Of a stretch of 29,087 bases of DNA, positions 15,265 through 22,907 are shown in pieces. A model generated the notes under the pieces. That model did no database searches and was not told the origin of the DNA. It was given only the letters and a program-made list of their open reading frames with translations. Each line of letters starts with the position of its first letter. The first letter of the stretch is position 1. The position numbers were made by a program, and so were the translations under genes. The stretch is from assembly GCF_947253225.1 (NCBI RefSeq), contig NZ_CAMXYR010000019.1:1-29087 (forward strand), written 5' to 3'. This DNA is from an uncultured Anaerococcus sp. Lineage in GTDB: Bacteria > Bacillota > Clostridia > Tissierellales > Peptoniphilaceae.

Positions 15265-16734
15265 CTATTTAATTTTATCTTTAGTTACATCCACATGAGC
15301 AATCTTTCTAGCCATTTCTTTTTTAGCTTCAAGGTTTCCTTGTCTTGCTATCATTATTCTTTGTGCTTGAGGTGAGCCTGCTCCATGCATTGATTCTGTT
15401 CTGTAGCCTACTGCTGCTGTTCCTAGGGTGATGTTTTCGATTAGTCTTAGTACTCTCATCCTGTTTTCTACATCCATTCCCACTTTTCCTTTTAGGTATT
15501 TTCTTACCCATGGGCCTGTTACTTCGCCTCTTAGGTCTTTTTCTGATGGCATTGTTACCATTAGTCCACCTGCTATGTCTTCTGCTAGTCTTGCTATTTC
15601 ATATGGGAATCTTGTTACGTTTTGTTTACATACGTTGGCTAGGAGTAGGTCTACTAAGTAGTTGCCTGATTCTGTTTTGTGTCCTTCTGCTGAACAGGCT
15701 AATGAACAACCCCATATTGTTTCATTTAGGTGTTGCATTTCTATTATTTTGTCTTTTATGTGGCTTGCTTTTGGTACTCCGTTGTAGTCTGCTGCTAGGG
15801 CTGCTGCTCCTATTAGTACATCGCCTACTCCTGTTTTGCAGGCGTAAGATTGTCTATGGTAGCCTGCGAATCTTTCTACCATCATGTTTGCGTATTTATA
15901 TTCTTTGCACATGAAGACTCTTTCGTTTGGTATGAATACTCTGTCGAAGATTACTAGGGCTTCTTGACCTCCGAATGTGTTGTTTCCTAGGTCTATGTCT
16001 GCTCCTTCTTCTAGTTTTCTTGTATCACATGATTGTCTTCCGTAGATCATGAATACGCCTTCTGCATCTGTTGGTACTGCAAAGCTTACTGCGTAGTCTT
16101 TGTCTTCTTCTGATAATGACATTGTTGGCATTATTAGGTGTTCGTGGCTATTTAGGGAGCCTGTTTGGTGAGCTTTTGCTCCTGATACTATTATTCCATC
16201 TTCTCTTACTTCGTTTATATGTACGAACATATCTGGATCTTCTTGAAGGTGTGGGGCAAGTCCTCTATCTCCTTTTGGATCTGTCATTGCTCCATCTATT
16301 GTCCAGTCTTTTTCTTGGGCTTCTAGAAGGTAGTTTTTTAGCCTTTCATGGTAGTTTGTTCCGTATTCTTTGTCTATTTCATATGTTGTTGAGTATATTG
16401 AGTTTAGGGCGTCCATTCCTACACATCTTTGGAAACAGCTTGCTGTTTTTTGGCCTAGGAGTCTTTGCATTTTTATTTTCTTTACTAGGTCTTCTGGGCT
16501 TTGGTGGATGTGGCAGAATCTATTTATTTTTTTGCCTGTAAGGTGGCTTGTTGTTGTTAGTAGATCTTCGTATTCTGGGTCATGAGCTAGGTCATAGGTC
16601 ATTGCTATTGAGTTTACTGATGGCCTTAGTATAGGGTGGTCTACCGGATTTTCTATTAGTTCTCCAAATATGTATACTTTTGGGTTTAGTTTTCTTAAAC
16701 TTTCTATGTATTCTTTTCCTGTCATTAATGTCAT
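15265..16734 (-). CDS. abfD: 4-hydroxybutyryl-CoA dehydratase/vinylacetyl-CoA isomerase, copy 2 (first in operon)
   Basis: Second complete 489-residue abfD with the same ligands (C100, C104, H293, C299) and the same sequence as copy 1 apart from the ending TKDKIK. It is the promoter-proximal gene of the operon, about 44 bases from the start site predicted by the sigma-54 promoter at 16789-16804. AAAGGAGAG precedes the ATG. AbfD works as a homotetramer, so two identical genes would raise dose rather than create a new subunit. The identical copies point to a recent duplication or ongoing gene conversion. Confidence 0.95.
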   Translation of the reverse strand: MTLMTGKEYIESLRKLNPKVYIFGELIENPVDHPILRPSVNSIAMTYDLAHDPEYEDLLTTTSHLTGKKINRFCHIHQSPEDLVKKIKMQRLLGQKTASCFQRCVGMDALNSIYSTTYEIDKEYGTNYHERLKNYLLEAQEKDWTIDGAMTDPKGDRGLAPHLQEDPDMFVHINEVREDGIIVSGAKAHQTGSLNSHEHLIMPTMSLSEEDKDYAVSFAVPTDAEGVFMIYGRQSCDTRKLEEGADIDLGNNTFGGQEALVIFDRVFIPNERVFMCKEYKYANMMVERFAGYHRQSYACKTGVGDVLIGAAALAADYNGVPKASHIKDKIIEMQHLNETIWGCSLACSAEGHKTESGNYLVDLLLANVCKQNVTRFPYEIARLAEDIAGGLMVTMPSEKDLRGEVTGPWVRKYLKGKVGMDVENRMRVLRLIENITLGTAAVGYRTESMHGAGSPQAQRIMIARQGNLEAKKEMARKIAHVDVTKDKIK

Positions 16735-16748
16735 AATTTCTCTCCTTT
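15275..16748 (-). repeat. 1,474-bp direct repeat, upstream copy (abfD)
   Basis: Partner of 12478-13951 in direct orientation. The 1.3 kb between the two copies holds only abfT. Homologous recombination between them would excise abfT with one abfD, or amplify the unit. Confidence 0.93.
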
Positions 16749-16788
16749 CAAACTTATTATTATGTATTACGACTTGTACTAATATCTA

Positions 16789-16804
16789 TGCAAATATCGT
16801 GCCA
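16789..16804 (-). promoter_or_regulatory. Sigma-54 promoter of the abf operon
   Basis: Minus strand TGGCACGATATTTGCA matches the sigma-54 consensus TGGCAC(G)-N4-TTGCA. The -24 GG (16803-16802) and -12 GC (16791-16790) have the required 10-base gap. The start site would be near 16778, giving a leader of about 44 bases. The activator gene is next upstream and rpoN follows it. Confidence 0.92.
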
Positions 16805-16842
16805 ATGTTAAAGGCTCGATTTTTCTTGCTTTCACTTTAACC

Positions 16843-16877
16843 AAAAAAATCCAAATTGCAGAAATGCAATTCGGATT
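16843..16877 (-). terminator. Terminator of the sigma-54 activator gene (overlaps dyad A)
   Basis: Arms 16848-16860 and 16865-16877 pair at 12 of 13 positions with a 4-base loop. On the minus strand a run of T follows (16849-16843). It lies about 100 bases after the activator stop codon, as expected for its terminator. Confidence 0.65.
16856..16869 (-). promoter_or_regulatory. Activator-site dyad A (TTGCA-N4-TGCAA)
   Basis: TTGCA GAAA TGCAA is centred about 85 bases upstream of the predicted sigma-54 start site, the usual distance for an enhancer-binding protein site. The same dyad recurs at 16936-16949. It also forms the centre of a terminator-like hairpin, so it may do two jobs. Confidence 0.6.
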
Positions 16878-16935
16878 TTCCTAAAATTAATTTTATTCTG
16901 TTAATAAATCGTTCCCATAGTGTTCATAGGTAATC

Positions 16936-16949
16936 TTGCATATCTGCAA
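16936..16949 (-). promoter_or_regulatory. Activator-site dyad B (TTGCA-N4-TGCAA)
   Basis: TTGCA TATC TGCAA has the same half-sites and spacing as dyad A, with centres exactly 80 bases apart, and lies about 165 bases upstream of the start site. A further half-site, TGCAA at 16962-16966, forms a 10-bp inverted repeat (16931-16940 with 16962-16971) around it. Confidence 0.6.
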
Positions 16950-16977
16950 TTATTGATTTTTTGCAAGATTATATCCT

Positions 16978-18336
16978 TCAAATGGAATATTTTTGTCTTT
17001 TTCTCGTTAATGTTGATGGGTCTATGCCTAATATTTTTGCCGCTTCCTTATTATTTTTGGATTTTTTTAATGCTTGAGTTATAACTTTTATTTCTAGATT
17101 TTCTACTAAATCATTTAGCTTCATCCCATCTGCAACATCTAGTTGAGCTCGTTGATCACTTTCTCTAAGTGATATCGGCAGTTGATATTCTTCTATAGTC
17201 TCATTACTAGATAAGATATATGTGCGTTCTATAAGATTTTTTAATTCTCTTATATTTCCAGGCCATTTATATTCGTATAGAATTTTGAGGGCTTCATTGC
17301 TGAAATGCTTTTCTTCACCATATATATTTATCAAATCATTTAGAAAGTATTCGATTAGCACCAAAACATCTTCTTGCCTTTTCCTTAATGGAGGAATGTA
17401 TATAGGTATAACATTTAGCCTATAATATAAATCTTCTCTAAAGCTTCCCTCCTTGACCATTTCATATAAGTTTTTGTTCGTAGCAGATATTATGTTCACA
17501 TCTGCCTGAATATCTTGATAACCTCCGACCCTATGAAATTTTTTGTCCTGGATAACTTTTAGAAGTTTCGTTTGCATTTCTTGAGAGATATCTCCAATCT
17601 CATCAAGGAAAAGAGTTCCCCCATGGGCTAACTCAAATATTCCTTTTTTCCCATTTTTTAATGCTCCAGTAAATGAGCCTGGTTCATAGCCAAAAAACTC
17701 TGATTCCATGAGGGAGTCAGGTATAGCGGTGCAGTTTACTTCTATAAAAACTTTGTCCTTTCTTATTCCTTGCTTAGCAATTAACTTCGCTACAAGGTCT
17801 TTTCCTACACCTGTTTCTCCATTAATCAGGATCGTAGTATCGTATTTGGAGGCTCTAATTGCTTTGTTGACTACTTCTTTCATGGACTCTGACCTATAAA
17901 CAAGGTCTCCATCCTTTTCTAGCATACTAACAAGTTTGTTTATTCTTTTTTTCTTAGCATCTATATCGTTTTTTATTTTATTTAAACTTGTTAAATCCCT
18001 CAAGATAGTAACTACCATATTTATCTCTTTCCTATCATTGTAGATAGGGGAGGCAGTTATGAGGACTGTTTTTTTGTTACTGAGTGTTTGCACCATAGTT
18101 ATCTCAGATTTTTCCGCTAGAACTTTTAAGGTTGCTGATTCGTCTATTAGCTTCTGCTTTACTACATCTTCCATGTATTTGCCAATAAACATATCTCTTT
18201 TGGCTCCGCTTATGCGTTCGTATGATTTATTTACAAATAGGGTCTTGGCTTTTCCATCAGTTATATAGATACCTTCGCTTACCTCCTCTAATATTTTTAT
18301 AAGGTCGGCTTTATTTACTGATTCTGCTTCTTTCAT
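16978..18336 (-). CDS. PAS-domain sigma-54-dependent transcriptional activator
   Basis: Enhancer-binding protein that opens sigma-54 promoters with ATP. Its 452 residues comprise a PAS sensor domain (about 10-120: GIYITDGKAKTLFVNKSYERISG), a short coiled linker, an AAA+ domain (about 145-375) with Walker A GETGVGKD (173-180), the sigma-54 contact loop GSFTGA (220-225, a common variant of GAFTGA) and Walker B TLFLDEIGD (241-249), then a Fis-type helix-turn-helix (about 415-450: NNKEAAKILGIDPSTLTRKRQKY). GGGGGA precedes the ATG. There is no receiver domain, so a small ligand or redox cue sensed by PAS is likely. Its place next to the sigma-54 promoter of the abf operon makes that operon the obvious target (inference). 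Confidence 0.93.
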   Translation of the reverse strand: MKEAESVNKADLIKILEEVSEGIYITDGKAKTLFVNKSYERISGAKRDMFIGKYMEDVVKQKLIDESATLKVLAEKSEITMVQTLSNKKTVLITASPIYNDRKEINMVVTILRDLTSLNKIKNDIDAKKKRINKLVSMLEKDGDLVYRSESMKEVVNKAIRASKYDTTILINGETGVGKDLVAKLIAKQGIRKDKVFIEVNCTAIPDSLMESEFFGYEPGSFTGALKNGKKGIFELAHGGTLFLDEIGDISQEMQTKLLKVIQDKKFHRVGGYQDIQADVNIISATNKNLYEMVKEGSFREDLYYRLNVIPIYIPPLRKRQEDVLVLIEYFLNDLINIYGEEKHFSNEALKILYEYKWPGNIRELKNLIERTYILSSNETIEEYQLPISLRESDQRAQLDVADGMKLNDLVENLEIKVITQALKKSKNNKEAAKILGIDPSTLTRKRQKYSI

Positions 18337-18429
18337 TTAGATTTCCCCCTTCTTTCGTTATAAATAAAATATCATATATTCATAAATTATTATACCTTAT
18401 CTTCTTATATCCTTTAGCATATAGCCTTC

Positions 18430-18458
18430 TTGCTTTTATTGGTCTAATATCATATGAT
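18430..18458 (+). promoter_or_regulatory. Probable promoter of rpoN
   Basis: TTGCTT (18430-18435), 17-base spacer and TATGAT (18453-18458), 20 bases before the rpoN ATG. The 142-base gap also holds a TATAAT-like -10 for the divergent activator gene on the minus strand, without a clear -35. Confidence 0.45.
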
Positions 18459-18478
18459 TAATATATAAGAGGCTTGCT

Positions 18479-19771
18479 ATGGATTTTAACTTAAATACAA
18501 AACTTGAACAAAATTTAATACTAAGCCAAAGCTTGAGGTATGCCATAGAGCTGTTGACTATGAGTAGTTACGACTTGGAGAAGGAAATAGAGTCTGAATC
18601 AGAGGGCAATATCTTTATAGATATGATGCCTAGAAAATCTTCAATCGTTAGATCAGATTGCGATTCTTATGATAATTTTGATTTTATTAATAGCCTTAAA
18701 GATTCAAAAGAAGATTATAGGAAGGAACTCTTAGAAGAGGTAAAACTTATAAAGCTTAGTGATTTAGATTATAAAATTTCCGAATATATTATCTATAGCT
18801 TAGATGAGAAGGGGTACTTGAGGACTCCTGTTGAGGAAATATCTAATATATTCCAAACTTCAACAGAGCTTATAGAAAAAAATATTGAAATAATCAAGAA
18901 ACTTGGCCTTGGGGGTCTTTCAAGTAAAAATATTAAGGATTTTTTCATCTTCCAAGCCTCAAATGATAATCTAAAGGACTTTATTAGTAAATATTTTGAT
19001 AAAATAATATCTTGTAAATTTTTTTCGATTCTTAGAGATTGTCCAAATAGAGAGGATGAGTTTAAGATTTACTTAAACGAGATTAAGAATTTCAGATTAT
19101 ACCCCTTGCAAGGATTATTGAAAAATAATAATGAAGCAACTAATGTTGAAGTAGATATTGTAGCTGTGGTAGGAGATTCAATTAGGGTAAAAATAAATGA
19201 TCCTGTAGCCTTTAGGATTAATGATTTTTATCGAGATATGATTGACACCGCCCCAGCTCAAACAAAAACTTACCTTAAAAGACAACTTAGTAGGGCTAAG
19301 TTTTTAAAAAATTCCATTAGTCAGAGAAATAGGAACATTTTGTCAGTAAGTAAGGCCATTATAGATTATCAAAAGCCCTTTATTTTGGGAGAAAAGCCCT
19401 TAAAGATATTGACTATGAAGTTGATTGCTCAAAAAACTGGTCTTTCTATTTCTACAGTGTCTAGGGTAGTTAATAACAAAAATCTTATGTGTAATTCAAA
19501 AATTTATTCCTTAAAATCGTTTTTTTCATCAGGAATAAAAACGCCATATGGAGAATTTTCAGCAGATCAAATAAAAACAATAATCATTTCTAAAATAGAA
19601 GCCGAAGATAAGACTCATCCTATATCAGATGATAGCTTGTGTGAATTGCTAAACAGAGAAGGCATCCTAGTTAAGAGAAGAACAATCAGCAAATATAGGA
19701 ATAAACTAGGCATTTTGAACACTAGAGAAAGAAAATATATCTCTACCTTTGAATTTTTTTTAAATACTTGA
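18479..19771 (+). CDS. rpoN: RNA polymerase sigma-54 factor
   Basis: Sigma factor for -24/-12 promoters. The 430-residue protein starts with the activator-responsive region I (LEQNLILSQSLRYAIELLTMSSYDLEKEIE at about 8-37), has a short acidic region II, a core-binding central part, a helix-turn-helix (AQKTGLSISTVSRVVNNK at about 320) and the C-terminal RpoN box KRRTISKYRNKLG (399-411) that reads the -24 element. The box differs from the canonical ARRTVAKYREKLG at several places but keeps the core R-R-T and K-Y-R. AAGAGG precedes the ATG. It is divergent from the activator gene and probably serves the abf operon among others. Confidence 0.94.
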   Translation: MDFNLNTKLEQNLILSQSLRYAIELLTMSSYDLEKEIESESEGNIFIDMMPRKSSIVRSDCDSYDNFDFINSLKDSKEDYRKELLEEVKLIKLSDLDYKISEYIIYSLDEKGYLRTPVEEISNIFQTSTELIEKNIEIIKKLGLGGLSSKNIKDFFIFQASNDNLKDFISKYFDKIISCKFFSILRDCPNREDEFKIYLNEIKNFRLYPLQGLLKNNNEATNVEVDIVAVVGDSIRVKINDPVAFRINDFYRDMIDTAPAQTKTYLKRQLSRAKFLKNSISQRNRNILSVSKAIIDYQKPFILGEKPLKILTMKLIAQKTGLSISTVSRVVNNKNLMCNSKIYSLKSFFSSGIKTPYGEFSADQIKTIIISKIEAEDKTHPISDDSLCELLNREGILVKRRTISKYRNKLGILNTRERKYISTFEFFLNT

Positions 19772-19791
19772 TTTGTTTTTTATTACAAATA

Positions 19792-19828
19792 GAACCCTCC
19801 TTGTTGGTTTTTCCAATAAAGAGGGTTC
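19792..19828. terminator. Bidirectional terminator between rpoN and lacD
   Basis: GAACCCTC (19792-19799) pairs with GAGGGTTC (19821-19828); an inner stem GTTGG/CCAAT closes the loop. It lies between two convergent genes and can end both. Confidence 0.75.
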
Positions 19829-19862
19829 ATATCATTTTTACTAGTTAATATTTAAACTTTTC

Positions 19863-20846
19863 TTATCCTTCAATCTTTTCAAAAACAGAGTGGGCTGTTT
19901 CTATTAAGACTTGATTTAGGGTTTCTATATTTGATTTTCCTGTTGATTCCAACCATTTTTTAGCTTCTGCTTGGTCTTTGCCAAATATTGCTACTGAGTC
20001 TTTCCATGTTGCTCTTCCACATAGGACTCCATTGAAGTTTGATTCTGCTTCCTTGGCAAGTTTTAGGGTTTCTTGGAAGATTTCAGCACTTACTCCACCT
20101 GATAGGAAAATGAATGGTAGATTTGTTGATGCAGCTTGGTCTTTGAAGTGTTTGATTGCTTCTTCTCTTGTATAAACGGCCTCTTCATTACCTATTGTTT
20201 CTACAAAGTTCATGTTAGTTGGTGTTTCTACCTTGAGTACGTCAACCTTATATCTTGGGTCAGAAAATTCTTTCATGGCAGAGTTTACCTTGTATGGTCT
20301 AACTTTGGCATATTCTGCACTCTTTTCTGAATCCATATTTCTATCATAGGTTATGATTTCAAGAAAGTGTGGAAGTCCAAGTCCTTCACATTCATAGCCA
20401 ACTCTTTCTACCCAAGCTTTTTTGATGTCGTTTGTTTTTTCATCATCATCACAATCGAAGTATAGTAGGGTTTTTATGGCATTTGCTCCCATTTCCTTTG
20501 CTCTTAGGACGCTCATAAAGTCAATTAGTCTTGGTAATCTTCCTTCATCATATTCATCATAACCAGTTTGTTCATAGCTTAAGATTAGTCCAGCATTTTT
20601 ATCTTTGGCTTTAATTCCTTTTTCTCCATAGATTGGATCTAGGAGGATTGATGAAGCAAAGGGTGTAAGTTCTTTTGATACTAATTCCTTGTAAGAACCA
20701 ATTCCCTCAACATTATTTAGGTCAGGATTTGCTGCTTGCATCATTTTTTCCATTGACCCTCTTTGGTCTATGGCAAGGGCTGCTATAGCTCCATCCTCAT
20801 TTACTAATTTCTTTAGGTTTTCTAATTTTTCTTGTGAAATTTTCAT
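19863..20846 (-). CDS. lacD: Tagatose 1,6-bisphosphate aldolase
   Basis: Cleaves tagatose 1,6-bisphosphate to dihydroxyacetone phosphate and glyceraldehyde 3-phosphate, the last step of this operon. The 327-residue length fits LacD. Family motifs include ALAIDQRGSMEKMM (about 23-36), SSILLDPIYG (about 65), the Schiff-base lysine segment DVLKVETP (about 203) and FIFLSGGVSAE (about 248), which identify a class I aldolase. The start codon overlaps the end of lacC by four bases (ATGA), so translation is coupled. It is the last gene before the bidirectional terminator. Confidence 0.93.
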   Translation of the reverse strand: MKISQEKLENLKKLVNEDGAIAALAIDQRGSMEKMMQAANPDLNNVEGIGSYKELVSKELTPFASSILLDPIYGEKGIKAKDKNAGLILSYEQTGYDEYDEGRLPRLIDFMSVLRAKEMGANAIKTLLYFDCDDDEKTNDIKKAWVERVGYECEGLGLPHFLEIITYDRNMDSEKSAEYAKVRPYKVNSAMKEFSDPRYKVDVLKVETPTNMNFVETIGNEEAVYTREEAIKHFKDQAASTNLPFIFLSGGVSAEIFQETLKLAKEAESNFNGVLCGRATWKDSVAIFGKDQAEAKKWLESTGKSNIETLNQVLIETAHSVFEKIEG

Positions 20847-21772
20847 TTATATTCCTCTACTTCTATTTTATCAAAATATTCGTCAAACTTTTCTATTTCT
20901 ATGTGGGCGATCTCTTCTGTAAGAACATTTAGGAGCCCACAAGTCATGGCTGTCTTTATCACATCCACATCATTTTCTTTCTTGGCTATGGCAAAAATAG
21001 CTCCTGCAAGGGTTGAATCTCCACTCCCAACAGGATTTACTGCACAAACTTTAGGGACTTTTGCATTGTAAAGTTTATTTCCTACCTTAACAACCGCCCC
21101 ATCCTTGCCCATAGAAACTATGATGTATTTGATATCACTAAATGGTTTTTCTAATAGGATATCTCCAAGGTCTTTCTTTGCTATTTTTCTGCCAAGAACA
21201 TAGCCAATTTCTGTTTCATTTGGTTTAATTAAGTCAGGCTTGATTTCAGCCTCAATCATATCCCTTAGGGTTTTTCCTGAAGTATCAACTGAGATAAATT
21301 TATTATTTTCTTTGGCAAAGCTTATTATTTTTTTATAAAAATCGCTAGTTACTCCCTTTGGCAAAGAACCCGATATGTTTATAACATCGCAGTCTTCGCT
21401 TATTTCTTTAAGCTTATCAATAAAATCTTCCTCTTCTTCTCTTGCTATAGTTGGTCCTGCCTCAAGAATTTCTGTTTGCTTGCCTTCGTGAAGAATGGCT
21501 ATACAGTTTCTAGTTTCTTCCTTTATTTTTACAAACCTTGCCTCATGGCCTCTTTTTTCTAGGTCATCTTCAATATATTCTCCGAGCTTGCCACCTACAA
21601 AACCAGAATGCACTGGTCTTGCGCCAAGCTCTTTGAGGACGTAGCCTACATGGATGCCCTTACCCCCTGCGTGTTTATTGATATCAGATGTTCTTGTTAC
21701 ATCATCAATGTTAAACTTATCTAAATGATAAGATATATCCACAGAAGGATTAGCAGTTATAGTTAATATCAT
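20843..21772 (-). CDS. lacC: Tagatose-6-phosphate kinase, PfkB family
   Basis: Phosphorylates tagatose 6-phosphate to the 1,6-bisphosphate. A 309-residue PfkB-fold kinase with N-terminal substrate loop NKHAGGKGIHVGYVLKELG (32-50), SGSLPKGV (about 135) and the ATP/catalytic signature NPVGSGDSTLAGAIFA (about 244-259) with the catalytic Asp in GSGDS. It overlaps nagA upstream and lacD downstream by four bases each. 1-phosphofructokinase is a close relative, but lacD next door favours LacC. Confidence 0.88.
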   Translation of the reverse strand: MILTITANPSVDISYHLDKFNIDDVTRTSDINKHAGGKGIHVGYVLKELGARPVHSGFVGGKLGEYIEDDLEKRGHEARFVKIKEETRNCIAILHEGKQTEILEAGPTIAREEEEDFIDKLKEISEDCDVINISGSLPKGVTSDFYKKIISFAKENNKFISVDTSGKTLRDMIEAEIKPDLIKPNETEIGYVLGRKIAKKDLGDILLEKPFSDIKYIIVSMGKDGAVVKVGNKLYNAKVPKVCAVNPVGSGDSTLAGAIFAIAKKENDVDVIKTAMTCGLLNVLTEEIAHIEIEKFDEYFDKIEVEEYK

Positions 21773-22896
21773 CCAAAAACTCTCTCTCCATTTAAGAAGG
21801 TTGCTTTTAGGTCTAAGTTTTCATCAAGCACTATGAAGTCAGCATCATAGCCCTCGTGAAGCTTACCACAAACATTGTCTATACCAACTGATTTAGCTGG
21901 AACAAGGCTTGCCATTTGGATAGCTTCAAAGACATCAGCAATCTCCCATTCCACAACATTTTTTACAGCTTCTTTTAGCCTTAATATTGAACCTGCAAGA
22001 TTTCCTGAATCTTTTAGCCTTGCAGTTCCGTCCTTTACAATTACTGGAAATTCTCCAAGCTTGTAATCTCCCTCAGGCATTCCCCCTGCGGACATACAAT
22101 CTGTAATTAGAGCTACCTTGTCCCTGCCCTTGGCATTCATCAAAACATTGGCTGCTGCTGGATTTACATGGTGGCCATCGCAAATCAATTCTCCATAAGA
22201 ATCTGTATTCATAGCTGCCCCAACCATTCCAGGCTTTCTGTGGTGAAGACCACTCATACCATTGTAGACATGAACAAAAATATTAGCTCCTGCTTCAACA
22301 GCCCTTACAGCCTCCTCATAACTTGCATCTGAGTGACCCAAGGCTACCCTAACCCCCATGGAGTTGGCCTTTTTGATAAAGTCGATTGCTCCTTCTCTTT
22401 CTGGAGCTATGGCAATCTTGTTAACCAACCCCTTAGATAGGTCTTTCCATTTTTTTAGTTTTTCTATTTCAGGATCTGACATATAGGATGGATTTTGTGC
22501 TCCCTTATATTTTTCAGTGAAGAATGGTCCCTCAAGGAAAATCCCGCGAACCTTGGCTCCTTCAACATTTTCATATTCCTCGCCTATCACCTTACAAGCT
22601 TCATTTAATTTTTCAGTTGAATCTGTAAGAGTAGTTGGTAAAAAGCTTGTTACCCCACATTCCAAAATCCCCTTAGAAATTTCATTTAGGTAACCTTTCT
22701 TGCAATCCATTATATCTTTTCCACCATAACCATGAATATGGGTATCCACAAGACCTGGAGCAATAATCTCTCCTAAATCTTCATAATTTTCTGGTTCTTC
22801 TTTAGAAAATGACTTAATCTTGCCATCTTCTATTTGCATATAATAATCTTCTAAAATCCTATCTTCTAAAACTATATATTTTGCGAAATAATACAT
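21769..22896 (-). CDS. nagA: N-acetylglucosamine/galactosamine-6-phosphate deacetylase
   Basis: Amidohydrolase that removes acetate from an N-acetylhexosamine 6-phosphate. The 375 residues include the metal motif VDTHIHGYGG (about 50-59), GIFLEGPF with the metal Glu (about 118), ALGHSDASYEEA (about 185), a His in IFVHVYNGMSGLHHR, and the catalytic Asp in LITDCMSAGG (about 264). Context with agaS, lacC and lacD suggests GalNAc-6-P as a physiological substrate (an AgaA role); it could also serve GlcNAc-6-P made by NagE. It starts 11 bases after the gntR stop. Confidence 0.92.
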   Translation of the reverse strand: MYYFAKYIVLEDRILEDYYMQIEDGKIKSFSKEEPENYEDLGEIIAPGLVDTHIHGYGGKDIMDCKKGYLNEISKGILECGVTSFLPTTLTDSTEKLNEACKVIGEEYENVEGAKVRGIFLEGPFFTEKYKGAQNPSYMSDPEIEKLKKWKDLSKGLVNKIAIAPEREGAIDFIKKANSMGVRVALGHSDASYEEAVRAVEAGANIFVHVYNGMSGLHHRKPGMVGAAMNTDSYGELICDGHHVNPAAANVLMNAKGRDKVALITDCMSAGGMPEGDYKLGEFPVIVKDGTARLKDSGNLAGSILRLKEAVKNVVEWEIADVFEAIQMASLVPAKSVGIDNVCGKLHEGYDADFIVLDENLDLKATFLNGERVFG

Positions 22897-22907
22897 TCTT
22901 TCTCCTC

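Noticed and set aside
12468..16748. Composite transposon reading of the direct repeats
   Set aside because: The repeated unit is the abfD gene itself; no transposase, terminal inverted repeats or target duplications are present.
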